Source: Kluyvera sp047971185
GTDB lineage: Bacteria > Pseudomonadota > Gammaproteobacteria > Enterobacterales > Enterobacteriaceae
Assembly (NCBI RefSeq): GCF_047971185.1
Contig: NZ_JBKDZH010000042.1
Span: forward strand, 62,001 to 126,000
Direction of reading: 5' to 3'
DNA: 64,000 bases
The stretch's first letter is position 1. Every line of letters begins with the position of its first letter. Positions 7,320-15,699 of the stretch are shown one piece after another. The notes under the pieces were generated by a model that saw only the letters and a list, made by a program, of their open reading frames with translations, was not told the origin of the DNA and searched no databases. A program made the translations under genes and the position numbers.

Positions 7320-8501
7320 ATGCACGATCGGCGACTGGCCGTGCGCGCGGGTGAACTCAAACCCTCCGCCGTCCGCGAACTCCTAAAACACAGTAAACTG
7401 CCCGGCGTGATTTCTCTTGGTGGCGGCATTCCGGCACCGGAGCTTTTTGATACCGAAGGGCTGGAGCTGGCGGTGCAGAAGGTGATGAGCGAACGGTTTA
7501 ACGATGCGTTCCAGTACGGGCTGACCGAAGGCTATCCGCCGCTGCGTCAGGCCGTGAGCGAACTGTGTCAGGCGCGCGGCGTGGCCTGTCAGGCAAGCCA
7601 TGTCTATATCACTTCAGGCTCGCAGCAGTCGCTGGATATTGTGGCCCGCACGCTGCTCGATCCGGGCGATACTATCGTCGTCGAACGCCCTACCTACCTG
7701 GCGGCGCTGCAGGTGTTCCAGCTGGCGCAGGCCAACATCCTGAGCGTGGATACCGACGATAACGGCATGCTGGTGGAACAGCTCGCCGAGCTACTGGCCA
7801 CCACGCGCGTCAAGGCCGTTTATCTGGTGCCCACCTTCGGTAACCCCGGCGGGAAAACGCTGAGCGACGATCGCCGCCGCCGTCTGGTTGAGCTGGCGAA
7901 GCAGCATGACGTGGTGATTATTGAAGACGATCCGTACGGCGAGATCAGCTTTACCGACGAGGTGCAGCGCCCGCTGTACCAGCATGCGGTGGAGCTGGGC
8001 TGTGAAGATCAGGTGGTTTATACCTCGACGTTCTCCAAAATTCTGGCGCCGGGGATGCGTATTGGCTGGATCGTCATGCCGGACTGGCTGGCGCAGCAGA
8101 CGGTGATCGTCAAGCAGGCCGCCGATCTGCACACCAACATGCTGTCGCAGGTGATCACCGCCGAGTACCTGAGCCTGGGCCGTCTGGATAAGCAGATCGC
8201 GCTGATCCGCGAAGACTATCGGAAGAAGTGCGATGCGCTGGCCGACGCGCTGGAAAGCCGTCTCGGCGAGCATCTGGAGTTCAGCCGTCCGAAGGGCGGG
8301 ATGTTCCTGTGGGCGCGCTTCCGCTATCCATTCGATACCATGAAGTGGCTGGAAAAAACGCTGGAAAATGGCGTGGTGTACGTGCCGGGTGAAGCGTTCT
8401 ACAACGACAATCCGGATACCCGCACGCTGCGTTTATCCTACTCTACGGTGTCGCTGGAAGGGCTGCAAACCGCCGTCGAACGTCTGGCGAAATCGCTGTA
8501 A
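7320..8501 (+). CDS. PLP-dependent class I/II aminotransferase (2-aminoadipate aminotransferase-like)
   Basis: A fold-type I aminotransferase of 393 residues. It shows the substrate-binding GGGIPAPELF, the YGLTEGYPPLRQAV and TSGSQQSLDIVARTLLDPGD blocks, IIEDDPYGE with the PLP-pyridine Asp, the Schiff-base Lys in STFSKILAPGMRIGW, and the carboxylate-binding Arg in RLSYST. The layout matches LysN/2-aminoadipate transaminase and the catalytic half of MocR proteins, but there is no GntR DNA-binding domain. The substrate cannot be fixed. The start follows AAAAGGAAAAG. It stands alone after gss and ends before a GC-rich hairpin at 8510-8536. Confidence 0.88.
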   Translation: MHDRRLAVRAGELKPSAVRELLKHSKLPGVISLGGGIPAPELFDTEGLELAVQKVMSERFNDAFQYGLTEGYPPLRQAVSELCQARGVACQASHVYITSGSQQSLDIVARTLLDPGDTIVVERPTYLAALQVFQLAQANILSVDTDDNGMLVEQLAELLATTRVKAVYLVPTFGNPGGKTLSDDRRRRLVELAKQHDVVIIEDDPYGEISFTDEVQRPLYQHAVELGCEDQVVYTSTFSKILAPGMRIGWIVMPDWLAQQTVIVKQAADLHTNMLSQVITAEYLSLGRLDKQIALIREDYRKKCDALADALESRLGEHLEFSRPKGGMFLWARFRYPFDTMKWLEKTLENGVVYVPGEAFYNDNPDTRTLRLSYSTVSLEGLQTAVERLAKSL

Positions 8502-8509
8502 TTCTCACC

Positions 8510-8536
8510 GTTCCGCGCCGCTCCCTGGCGCGGAAC
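8510..8536. terminator. GC-rich hairpin after the aminotransferase gene
   Basis: GTTCCGCGCC (8510-8519) and GGCGCGGAAC (8527-8536) pair perfectly around a 7-base loop, 8 bases after the stop codon. No clear T-run follows on either strand, so termination may be weak or Rho-assisted. It also lies just beyond the stop of the convergent small gene at 8550-8639. Confidence 0.45.
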
Positions 8537-8549
8537 GTCATCCACGGAT

Positions 8550-8639
8550 TTATTCCGTTTCCGCAATTCTGTCGTCAAGCCAGATCAGCATCAGCGATGC
8601 TAAAAAGGCGACGGTGATAGTGCCAATAAATAACCACAT
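8550..8639 (-). CDS. 29-residue single-pass membrane protein
   Basis: An open frame of 29 codons starting MWLFIGTITVAFLASLM and ending in a short charged tail (DDRIAETE). A hydrophobic segment of about 20 residues would span the inner membrane, with an acidic C-terminus. GAGGT lies 8 bases upstream of the ATG, a good ribosome binding site. The size and layout match the many enterobacterial small membrane proteins that modulate transporters or sensors, but I cannot name a family. It is convergent with the aminotransferase gene. Confidence 0.6.
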   Translation of the reverse strand: MWLFIGTITVAFLASLMLIWLDDRIAETE

Positions 8640-8955
8640 CAGAAATACCTCAGCTTATTGTTGTTATTATTCTGCTGTTCACTACCGCTTTCGCATTATT
8701 CATAGCTGACATCGCAGGGCTCGATAAAAAAGAAAGATGAAAAATAAGAGGTTGTTCGTATCAGATCAACCCCAATTTTCGTGTGGCGTCCGCGTTTTTC
8801 CCTGCGCGAGGGGGGGAATCGCTATGCTCCCAGAGGGAGCTGCAGACTAACCCGTACAGCGTATAGCCGCCGTACCTCGTGAAGAGGAAATCTTTAGTCC
8901 AGAGAAATTGCTACCGTAGTCGCCATTGAAATCGGGTACAGAAAAAGCGGTAAAA
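8640..8955. other. intergenic region between small membrane protein and YdeP-like gene
   Basis: About 316 bases without a supported gene. The left part (8640-8760) is AT-rich and should hold the promoter of the minus-strand small membrane protein. The right part contains a G-run (CGAGGGGGGGAA, 8808-8819) and the leader of the YdeP-like gene. I see no convincing operator or hairpin with a T-run. Confidence 0.4.
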
Positions 8956-11247
8956 ATGAGCAAGGGCGTTCCGGGTATAAGCGGCTATCAAGGGCCTGCG
9001 GGTGGATGGGGTGCGGTAAAAGCGGTTGGTGCATCGGTGTTTTCGCAAAAGGCCGTCGCGCGCGACGTGATCGCGATGTTTCGCATGAACCAGGTGAAAG
9101 GTTTTGACTGCCCGGGCTGCGCGTGGCCTGACCCCGCTCATCGTTCGCCGATGGAGCTGTGCGAAAACGGCGTGAAAGCCGTCTCCTGGGAAACCACCAG
9201 CAAGAAAGCCTCTCCGGAATTCTTCCGTCAGCATACGGTGGCCGAGCTGTGGCACTACAGCGACTATCAGCTGGAGAACGCGGGTCGCCTGACCCATCCG
9301 ATGAAATACGATGCCGCCACTGACCGCTGGCAGGCCGTCGAATGGCAGGTGGCGTTTGCCGAAATCGGCGAGCGCCTGCGCAGCTACGACTCCCCGGAAC
9401 GCGTGGAGTTTTATACCTCCGGGCGTACCTCCAACGAAGCCGCGTTCCTCTACCAGCTGTTTGCCCGCGAATACGGCAGCAACAATTTCCCGGATTGCTC
9501 CAACATGTGCCATGGGCCAACCAGCGCCGGGCTGACCAGCGCTATCGGTCTGGGTAAGGGCACCGTCGAACTGGATGATTTCGAGCATTGCGACCTGGTG
9601 ATTTGCATTGGTCATAACCCGGGCACTAACCACCCGCGCATGTTGACCACCCTGCGTGAAGTGGCGCAGCGCGGCGCGCGCATTATCTCCATCAATCCGT
9701 TGGCAGAGCGCGGCCTTGAACGTTTTAGCTTCCCGCAAAGCCCGACGGATATGCTGAAAGGCCATGCCACGACTCTCAGTAACGACTACTACCAGGTCAA
9801 AATCGGCGGTGACGCCTCGCTGCTGAAAGGGGTAATGAAGGCGCTGATTGAAATGGATGAAGCCAGAATTTTGCTTGGCCAGGAGCCGTGCCTCGACCGC
9901 GCGTTCCTGGCTGGGCATACCCACGGTTATCAGGCGCTGTATGACGATCTACACCGTTGCCGCTGGGCGGATCTGGAGCAGGACTCCGGCCTGACCCGCA
10001 GCCAGATGGAAGACCTGGCCTACCGTTACGACCGCTCAAAGGCCACCATCATCTGCTACGGCCTGGGGATCACCCAGCATAAAAACGGCACCGAAAACGT
10101 ACAGCAGCTGGTGAACCTGCTGCTGTTGAAGGGCAACATCGGTAAACCGGGCGCCGGTATCTGCCCGCTGCGCGGTCATTCGAACGTGCAGGGCGACCGT
10201 TCGGTCGGCATTAACGAGGCGGCGCCGGAAGCGTTTCTGGCGCGTCTGGAAGAACATTTCGGTATTCGCGTCTCCCGCAAACACGGGCGTTCCAGTGTGG
10301 AGAGCATTCGCGCTATTGAGCGCGGCGAAGCGCAGGCGCTGATCTGCATGGGCGGCAATCTGGCGGTGGCGATGCCCCAGCCGCAGCGCACCTTTGCGGC
10401 GATGAAAAAGCTGGATCTACAGGTTCACGTGGCGACCAAACTGAATCGCTCGCACCTGCTGATGGCGAAGCACAACTACCTGTTCCCGGCGCTGGGCCGT
10501 ACCGAGCGCGATCTCCAGGCCACCGGCGTTCAGTCGGTGACCGTTGAAGATGCCATGTCGATGGTGCACGCCTCCTGCGGAGCGCTGAAACCGGCGTCGC
10601 GCTGGCTCAAGTCAGAGCCGGCCATCGTTGCCGGGCTGGCGCGCGCGACGCTGCCGAATTCGCCGGTGAACTGGGAAGCGATGAGCGGCAACTATGCGCT
10701 GATTCGCGAGGCTATCGCCAGCGTGATTCCGGCGTTCGCCGACTATAACGCGCGCATCGCGGCGCCGGGCGGCTTCCGGATGGATACGCCAGCCTCGCGT
10801 CGCGAATGGCATACGGACACCGGCAAAGCGAACTTTGTCGTCAGTCATCAGCGGGCGGTAGCGCGTCAGCAGCAGCCGGGCGATGCGCTGGTGCTGGCGA
10901 CGCTGCGCAGCCACGACCAGTACAACACCACCATTTACGGGATGAACGATCGCTATCGCGGTATCACCGGCCGTCGCGACGTGGCGTTTTTAAGCCAGGC
11001 CGAAGCCGAGGCGCGGGGGCTGGTCGAAGGCGACGTCATTAACATTCAGGCGCTGGACGATAGCGGCGAGCCGAGCGCCGATCGCGCGATGTACGGCCTG
11101 ACCGTTGTGGTATACAGCATGGCGACCGGTTCGATCGGCGCTTATCTGCCGGAGGCGAACGTGCTGCTGTCGCTCGACGCGGTGGATACTCAGAGCCTGA
11201 CGCCAGCCTACAAGAGCGTGCCGGTGATCATCCGCAAGGCGGAGTGA
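8956..11247 (+). CDS. FdhF/YdeP family molybdopterin oxidoreductase
   Basis: A protein of 763 residues that aligns throughout with E. coli YdeP: GFDCPGCAWPDP near the start, SGRTSNEAAFLYQLFAREYG, NFPDCSNMCH, CIGHNPGTNHPRM, KGNIGKPGAGICPLRGHSNV and RSHDQYNTTIYGM. It belongs to the bis-molybdopterin formate dehydrogenase H-like group and is predicted cytoplasmic. The physiological substrate is unknown; YdeP in E. coli is linked to acid resistance. The ATG at 8956 is chosen because homology begins soon after it; a TTG at 8926 would add ten residues with no support. No FdhD-like partner or electron-transfer subunit is adjacent. Confidence 0.9.
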   Translation: MSKGVPGISGYQGPAGGWGAVKAVGASVFSQKAVARDVIAMFRMNQVKGFDCPGCAWPDPAHRSPMELCENGVKAVSWETTSKKASPEFFRQHTVAELWHYSDYQLENAGRLTHPMKYDAATDRWQAVEWQVAFAEIGERLRSYDSPERVEFYTSGRTSNEAAFLYQLFAREYGSNNFPDCSNMCHGPTSAGLTSAIGLGKGTVELDDFEHCDLVICIGHNPGTNHPRMLTTLREVAQRGARIISINPLAERGLERFSFPQSPTDMLKGHATTLSNDYYQVKIGGDASLLKGVMKALIEMDEARILLGQEPCLDRAFLAGHTHGYQALYDDLHRCRWADLEQDSGLTRSQMEDLAYRYDRSKATIICYGLGITQHKNGTENVQQLVNLLLLKGNIGKPGAGICPLRGHSNVQGDRSVGINEAAPEAFLARLEEHFGIRVSRKHGRSSVESIRAIERGEAQALICMGGNLAVAMPQPQRTFAAMKKLDLQVHVATKLNRSHLLMAKHNYLFPALGRTERDLQATGVQSVTVEDAMSMVHASCGALKPASRWLKSEPAIVAGLARATLPNSPVNWEAMSGNYALIREAIASVIPAFADYNARIAAPGGFRMDTPASRREWHTDTGKANFVVSHQRAVARQQQPGDALVLATLRSHDQYNTTIYGMNDRYRGITGRRDVAFLSQAEAEARGLVEGDVINIQALDDSGEPSADRAMYGLTVVVYSMATGSIGAYLPEANVLLSLDAVDTQSLTPAYKSVPVIIRKAE

Positions 11248-11262
11248 CGGCGAATAAAACAG

Positions 11263-11288
11263 AGGCTGGTGCCGAAGGGCACCAGCCT
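11263..11288 (-). terminator. intrinsic terminator after the DUF1090 gene
   Basis: AGGCTGGTGCC (11263-11273) and GGCACCAGCCT (11278-11288) form an 11-pair stem with a 4-base loop. On the minus strand it is followed by CTGTTTTATT, so it mainly ends the DUF1090 gene transcript. The hairpin may also serve the convergent YdeP-like gene. Confidence 0.75.
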
Positions 11289-11292
11289 GCGC

Positions 11293-11583
11293 TTAGCGTG
11301 ACAGCTCAGCCTGAGCTTCCGCCAGTTCTTCTTTCGCTTCAGCCACTTTCTGCTGGCGTTCTTTCAGTAAAGAAGCGTCGGTACAGTTGGCCTCAACCTC
11401 TTCCAGCGCCGTGGTCAGCCCGTTAACCCGATGCTGATTATTGTGCGCGCGGGCCTGATCGATCTGGCGGCTGATTTCTTGCTTTTTCGCCGCGCAGCCG
11501 GTTAATTCGGCTGCCGCGGCGCTGTGGCTGGCGATGAAAAGAGCAGGAACAATAACCAGCGAACGAATAATGGTGTTTTTCAT
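11293..11583 (-). CDS. periplasmic DUF1090 (YqjC-like) protein
   Basis: A protein of 96 residues with a signal peptide (hydrophobic residues about 7-18, cleavage near SHSAAAA). A helical coiled-coil region follows with two cysteines (LTGCAAKKQEI and EANCTDASLL) and an Ala/Glu/Lys-rich end. The pattern CxxKxQEI...HNNQHRVNGLxxALxEVxANC matches the DUF1090 family that includes E. coli YqjC. The function is unknown. The start at 11583 (MKNTII) is favoured as a classical signal peptide, though ATG 11592 is equally possible. It has its own terminator. Confidence 0.8.
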   Translation of the reverse strand: MKNTIIRSLVIVPALFIASHSAAAAELTGCAAKKQEISRQIDQARAHNNQHRVNGLTTALEEVEANCTDASLLKERQQKVAEAKEELAEAQAELSR

Positions 11584-11735
11584 TAATAACATTGAGTGAA
11601 TATCCCAGAACAAATGAAATGTAACTTAAGTTAAATCCTAATGTACTATCTGTTAATAAACACCAAAAGACAATGTTATTGCTGTGGATATTTAGCGGTA
11701 TGATATCTATGGATAAAAAATAGGATTTTTCTTCG

Positions 11736-12596
11736 TCATGACGACGCGCCTTTCTGCTGACGTTTGTCGATGGTACGCAGCGCGGTAGACATGCTGTCCG
11801 GCGAGACCAGGCTATTGATGCGGAAGAACAGAATATCAAACGCGATCATCTGCAGGATTTGCGGCGTTACCATGCCAAGCTTCTCGTGCGCCTCGGTATA
11901 GCTGTAGGGAATCACGTGGTCGGCAAGCTGGCTGACCTTATTTTTGCCGTAGCGGGTGATGGCTATTGTCTGCGCCCCGCGTTCACGGGCCAGGCTCAGC
12001 GCCTCCACCACCTCTGCGGTTTCACCGCGCGCCGAGACCGCCAGCAGCACGTCGCCGGGCTGTAGCAGCGACGCCTGCACAATTTGCGTATGATAATCGT
12101 AGTTAAACTGTACGTTCAGCCCGCAGCGAATCAGCTTGTGGTTGATATCCAGCGCAATCAGCGCCGACGTGCCGATGCCGACGAGGACGATTTTACGGCT
12201 GTCGATCAGCAGCGTGGCGCAGGTGTCGACGGTGGCCGGGTCGAGCAGATCCAGCGACTGGTCGATTTTACTGGCGAACAGCACGCGGGCTTTTTCGACC
12301 ATCTGCTGGGTGGAGTCGCTCGCTTCAATCCCTTCATAGATTTCCTGGCGCACGCTCTCTTTTTGCGGTCGGCCGGCTGCGGCGAGCCACAGCTTCAGCT
12401 CCGGAAATCCGCTGCAGCCGAGCGCTTTGGCATAGCGAATAACGGAAGAATCGCTGATGCCCAGCTCCTGCCCCATGCGCGTGGCGCTGAGGTCGGAAAT
12501 ATCAAAATTGCGCGCAATCAGAAACGTCGAGATACGACGGTCGCCGCCGTTTTTGGCATGCGCCAGCGCCTGAATTTTGCTGATGATGGATTCCAT
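11736..12596 (-). CDS. murR: MurR/RpiR-family transcriptional regulator
   Basis: A protein of 286 residues with an N-terminal helix-turn-helix of the RpiR type (about 1-77, including DLSATRMGQELGISDSSVIRYAKALG) and a C-terminal SIS sugar-phosphate domain (about 125-250, with KIVLVGIGTSALIALDINHKL and VSARGETAEVVEAL). The length matches E. coli MurR (285), which represses murQP and responds to MurNAc 6-phosphate. Here it is the third gene of murQ-murP-murR, reading in the same direction, whereas E. coli murR is divergent. It would therefore be autoregulated through the operator ahead of murQ. Confidence 0.85.
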   Translation of the reverse strand: MESIISKIQALAHAKNGGDRRISTFLIARNFDISDLSATRMGQELGISDSSVIRYAKALGCSGFPELKLWLAAAGRPQKESVRQEIYEGIEASDSTQQMVEKARVLFASKIDQSLDLLDPATVDTCATLLIDSRKIVLVGIGTSALIALDINHKLIRCGLNVQFNYDYHTQIVQASLLQPGDVLLAVSARGETAEVVEALSLARERGAQTIAITRYGKNKVSQLADHVIPYSYTEAHEKLGMVTPQILQMIAFDILFFRINSLVSPDSMSTALRTIDKRQQKGASS

Positions 12597-12654
12597 TACG
12601 TACCTTATTTCTCGTCATCGGGAAGGGCGCCTGGCGCCCTGTACCTGATTATGA

Positions 12655-14013
12655 CTATTCCTGCGGGTCGGTAAAGCCCAGGATCATGGCGGCGATAAAC
12701 CCGACGACCCAAGCGCTGACCACCGCCAGCAGGAACGGCAGGATCTGCCCGGCGCCCACTAACGGCAGCAGCGACAGCCCGGCGGTGCCAAACGGGATAA
12801 TAATCCCCACCTTACAGGCGGCAATGACCGCGCCGCCCGCCGCGCCGCCGATACAGCCGGCGATAAACGGTTTACCCAGCGGTAAGGAAACGCCGAACAG
12901 CAGCGGTTCGCCAACGCCGATAATGCCCACCGGCAGCGCGCCGGAAATGGTTTTCTTCAGGCGCGGATTTTTGGTTTTCAGATAGACGTAGGCCGCTGCG
13001 CCAACCTGGCCCATACCACCCATCGCGAGGATAGGGAACAGATAGTTGAGACCAAACGTATCGAGGATCTGCGCATGAATAGGAATCAGCCCCTGATGTA
13101 AACCGGTCAGCAGCAGGAACAGGAACCCGCCGCCGAGCAGGGCGCCCACCACCACCGAGCCCGCCGAGTTATTCAGCAGGGAAAGCGCCACCAGGTCGCC
13201 CAGCCATTGGTTTATGGCGTGCGCCAGCGGTTGCAGAATCAACAGTGCCGCCAGCGAAGAGACCAGAATGGTGACCATCGGCGTTAAAATCAGATCCAGG
13301 CTCTCTTTGCAGTAGCGACGGAACCACAGCTCAAATTTGGCGGCAAAGACGCACACCAGCAGCACGGCGAAAATCCCGCCGCCGCCCGGCGTTAATGCGC
13401 TGCCAAACAGCTTGATGTTGGCGAGATCCGGCGCGGTCAGCACCGCCGCCATCACCGCGCCGATTGCCGGAGAAGCCTGTAGCTCTTTGGCGGTATTCAT
13501 GCCGATCATCACCGCCAGCACCGTAAACACCGCCTTGCCAATCACCGTCAGCAGGGTAAACAGATCCTGATGGCTGGCGACAAATTCAGGGCCAATCAGG
13601 CGGCAGACGTTCACCAGCCCGAGGATCAACCCGCAGCCGATCAGCGCCGGGATGGTGGGGACAAAAATGGCCGCCAGAATATTCAGGCAGCGGCGGATAG
13701 AGAAAGGCTTACGCTCCCCGTCGTCTGCGGGCGCAGGGGCGACGCCCGAGCGGCTCATGCGTTTGGTCAGGATGCCCGTCACCTTCGACGCGGTGCCCGC
13801 GCCGACGATAATCTGGAACTGCTCTCCGGCGTCGACGGTGCCTTTGACGCCGTCGGTTTTGCGCAGCGCTTCGGTGTTAAACTGGCTGCGATCGCGCAGC
13901 ACTACGCGCACGCGGGTCATACAGTGGGTCAGGGTGGCAACGTTGCCAAAGCCGCCAATGTGTTGCTCGATGGCGTCGGCGATAAGCTCCAGGTGTTCTA
14001 TTTTATTGGCCAT
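12655..14013 (-). CDS. murP: PTS EIIBC component, N-acetylmuramic acid specific
   Basis: A protein of 452 residues. The N-terminal EIIB domain (about 1-90) has the phosphorylated cysteine in THCMTRVRVVL and the VKGTVDAGEQFQIIVG block. A ten-helix EIIC domain (about 110-450) follows. There is no EIIA domain, as in MurP, which depends on the glucose EIIA Crr. It imports and phosphorylates MurNAc to MurNAc 6-phosphate. Specificity is inferred from the neighbours: it overlaps the 3' end of murQ by 11 bases and precedes murR. Other amino-sugar specificity in the glucose/sucrose PTS superfamily is possible but less likely. Confidence 0.87.
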   Translation of the reverse strand: MANKIEHLELIADAIEQHIGGFGNVATLTHCMTRVRVVLRDRSQFNTEALRKTDGVKGTVDAGEQFQIIVGAGTASKVTGILTKRMSRSGVAPAPADDGERKPFSIRRCLNILAAIFVPTIPALIGCGLILGLVNVCRLIGPEFVASHQDLFTLLTVIGKAVFTVLAVMIGMNTAKELQASPAIGAVMAAVLTAPDLANIKLFGSALTPGGGGIFAVLLVCVFAAKFELWFRRYCKESLDLILTPMVTILVSSLAALLILQPLAHAINQWLGDLVALSLLNNSAGSVVVGALLGGGFLFLLLTGLHQGLIPIHAQILDTFGLNYLFPILAMGGMGQVGAAAYVYLKTKNPRLKKTISGALPVGIIGVGEPLLFGVSLPLGKPFIAGCIGGAAGGAVIAACKVGIIIPFGTAGLSLLPLVGAGQILPFLLAVVSAWVVGFIAAMILGFTDPQE

Positions 14014-14917
14014 GACAGGCTCCTGAAAGTAGCTGATCTTTTAGGGCGACAAAGGGTTGGGCGGCTAATGCCAGCGCCGCATCAGGGGCGAGGTTCAGCA
14101 GATTGCTCAGCACCGCTGCGCGCACGTTGTAGTTCACCTGCTGGAGCAGCGCCTGCGCCGTGGCGTTATCCACTTCACAGATCTGCACCACCATATGCTC
14201 GGCGCGGCGCAGCAGCTTTTTGTTGGAGGCTTTCACGTCGATCATCAGGTTGCCGTGCACGCGCCCCAGTTGGATCATGGTGGCGGTGCTGATCATGCCC
14301 AGCAGCATCTTCTGCGCGGATCCGCTTTTCATGCGGGTTGAACCGGCCAGCGCTTCGGCGCCGACGTCCGGAGCCACCGCCACGTCCGCCTTGTCTGAAA
14401 TCAGACCAGGGCCGCGGGTGGTGAGCGCAATGGTCTTTGCCCCCAAGCGGCGCGCAAAGTCGAGCGCCGACATCACGAACGGCGTACGGCCGCTGGCGGC
14501 GATACCCAGCACCACGTCCCGTTCGTTCAGTCCGCGCACGCGCAGTTCGGCAACGGCGGCTTCGCCGTCATCTTCCACGTTTTCCACGGCGCGCAGCATG
14601 GCGTCCAGCCCGCCGGCAATGACCGACTGCACCAGATGCGGATCGGTGCCGAAGGTGGGCGGGCACTCGGCGGAGTCTAGCACCCCAAGGCGCCCGCTGG
14701 TGCCCGCGCCGACGTAAAACAGTCTGCCGCCGCTTTTCATCTGCTTCACGATCAGGCAAACCGCCTGTTCCACCTGCGGGAGGACGGCCCGGATCGCCTG
14801 CGGGACGCGGGCGTCGTGTTCGTTGAGCAACGCCAGCATCTCTGCCAGCGGCAAGTCCGCCAGGTGGCAGGTATCGACATTCTGTTCTTGCGAGATGGTG
14901 AAAGCGAGCGGGTTCAT
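14003..14917 (-). CDS. murQ: N-acetylmuramic acid 6-phosphate etherase
   Basis: A protein of 304 residues with a SIS fold that cleaves the lactyl ether of MurNAc 6-phosphate, giving GlcNAc 6-phosphate and D-lactate in cell-wall recycling. Family blocks are visible: GRLFYVGAGTSGRLGVLDSAECPPTF (written here as one block within about residues 62-87), IAGGLDAMLRAVENVEDD, and ALAGSTRMKSGSAQKMLLGMIST with the catalytic region. It is the first gene of the murQPR operon, led by a palindromic operator at 14936-14973. mltC, 16 kb away, makes the anhydro-muropeptides that feed this pathway. Confidence 0.95.
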   Translation of the reverse strand: MNPLAFTISQEQNVDTCHLADLPLAEMLALLNEHDARVPQAIRAVLPQVEQAVCLIVKQMKSGGRLFYVGAGTSGRLGVLDSAECPPTFGTDPHLVQSVIAGGLDAMLRAVENVEDDGEAAVAELRVRGLNERDVVLGIAASGRTPFVMSALDFARRLGAKTIALTTRGPGLISDKADVAVAPDVGAEALAGSTRMKSGSAQKMLLGMISTATMIQLGRVHGNLMIDVKASNKKLLRRAEHMVVQICEVDNATAQALLQQVNYNVRAAVLSNLLNLAPDAALALAAQPFVALKDQLLSGACHGQ

Positions 14918-14935
14918 GCATTACCTCTGTTGTGT

Positions 14936-14973
14936 TTCGACATTTTTAATATAAATAAATGTCGAATATCGAC
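14936..14973 (-). promoter_or_regulatory. probable MurR operator
   Basis: TTCGACATTT (14936-14945) and AAATGTCGAA (14957-14966) are exact inverted repeats 11 bases apart. A second smaller palindrome, GTCGA-ATA-TCGAC (14961-14973), overlaps the right arm. They lie 19-56 bases upstream of the murQ ATG, where a repressor would block transcription. The assignment to MurR rests on position and on the linked regulator gene. Confidence 0.65.
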
Positions 14974-15107
14974 AACAAGCAAAAAGCGGAACTGTGATAC
15001 AGCGCGAAGAACGGTGGTTACATGGTAATGAGATTTATTATCAAAAACGCTTTACAGTCCAACCTTAAAGATGTATTTTGAATGCATGTTTATAGCCGGA
15101 GGTTAAT

Positions 15108-15449
15108 ATGAGCCATCACAGAATCCCTAAAAACTGGACGATCAAACGTTCAACCCCATTTTTCACTAAAGACAATGTCCCGGCTGCGCTGCTGAGCCAC
15201 CACAATACCGCCGCCGGTATTTTCGGCCAGCTGTGCGTTATGGAAGGGACGGTGACTTACTACGGCTTCGCTGATGAACAGGCCACGGAGCCGGAAGTGA
15301 AGGTGGTAATTAACGCTGGCAGCTTCGCGACCAGCCCGCCGCAGTACTGGCACCATATTGAAATGACCGATGACGCGCAGTTCAACATCAACTTCTGGGC
15401 CGAACCGTCATTCTCCGGCGACGAAGTTTATAGCGCCAAAAAATCCTGA
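15108..15449 (+). CDS. DUF1971 (YeaR/TehB-like) cupin
   Basis: A small single-domain protein of 113 residues with a cupin-type barrel: RSTPFFTKDNVPAALL, LCVMEGTVTYYGFADE, and SPPQYWHHIEMTDDAQFNINFW with a metal-binding-type HH pair. It resembles E. coli YeaR and the N-terminal part of some TehB proteins. YeaR responds to nitrite and nitrosative stress. The ATG follows CCGGAGG. It is the first of three same-strand genes ending with the deoxynucleoside kinase, but spacing does not prove an operon. Confidence 0.82.
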   Translation: MSHHRIPKNWTIKRSTPFFTKDNVPAALLSHHNTAAGIFGQLCVMEGTVTYYGFADEQATEPEVKVVINAGSFATSPPQYWHHIEMTDDAQFNINFWAEPSFSGDEVYSAKKS

Positions 15450-15507
15450 TTCTGCTGCTCCTCCACCGAACGGTGGGGGAGCCCCATCCCGACAGTGTGA
15501 ATACATA

Positions 15508-15681
15508 ATGTTCAAATTCTTCAGACACTCTTCGACGCAGGTCGATTACGGTGAGCAGGAGTTCTGCGGCGACCTGGCTTTGTTGCACGTTGCCGAGTAC
15601 CAGGAATACCTTTTGTGTGAGGCTCCGTCATGCCCAGCCCTGAGTCTGGAAAAACACGTTGATTCCATGCCTTCCCACTAA
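15508..15681 (+). CDS. 57-residue hypothetical protein
   Basis: A short protein starting MFKFFRHSSTQVDYGEQEFC, acidic with three cysteines and two histidine-containing segments, and without a membrane helix. It lies 58 bases after the DUF1971 gene and 18 bases before the deoxynucleoside kinase gene, so it may be co-transcribed with the kinase. The ribosome binding site is poor, and I do not recognise the family. Confidence 0.45.
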   Translation: MFKFFRHSSTQVDYGEQEFCGDLALLHVAEYQEYLLCEAPSCPALSLEKHVDSMPSH

Positions 15682-15699
15682 TTTGCAGAGATTTTAGCC

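Noticed and set aside
8926..8955. TTG start for the YdeP-like gene
   Set aside because: Adds ten residues without similarity to YdeP; ATG 8956 is in frame and better placed.
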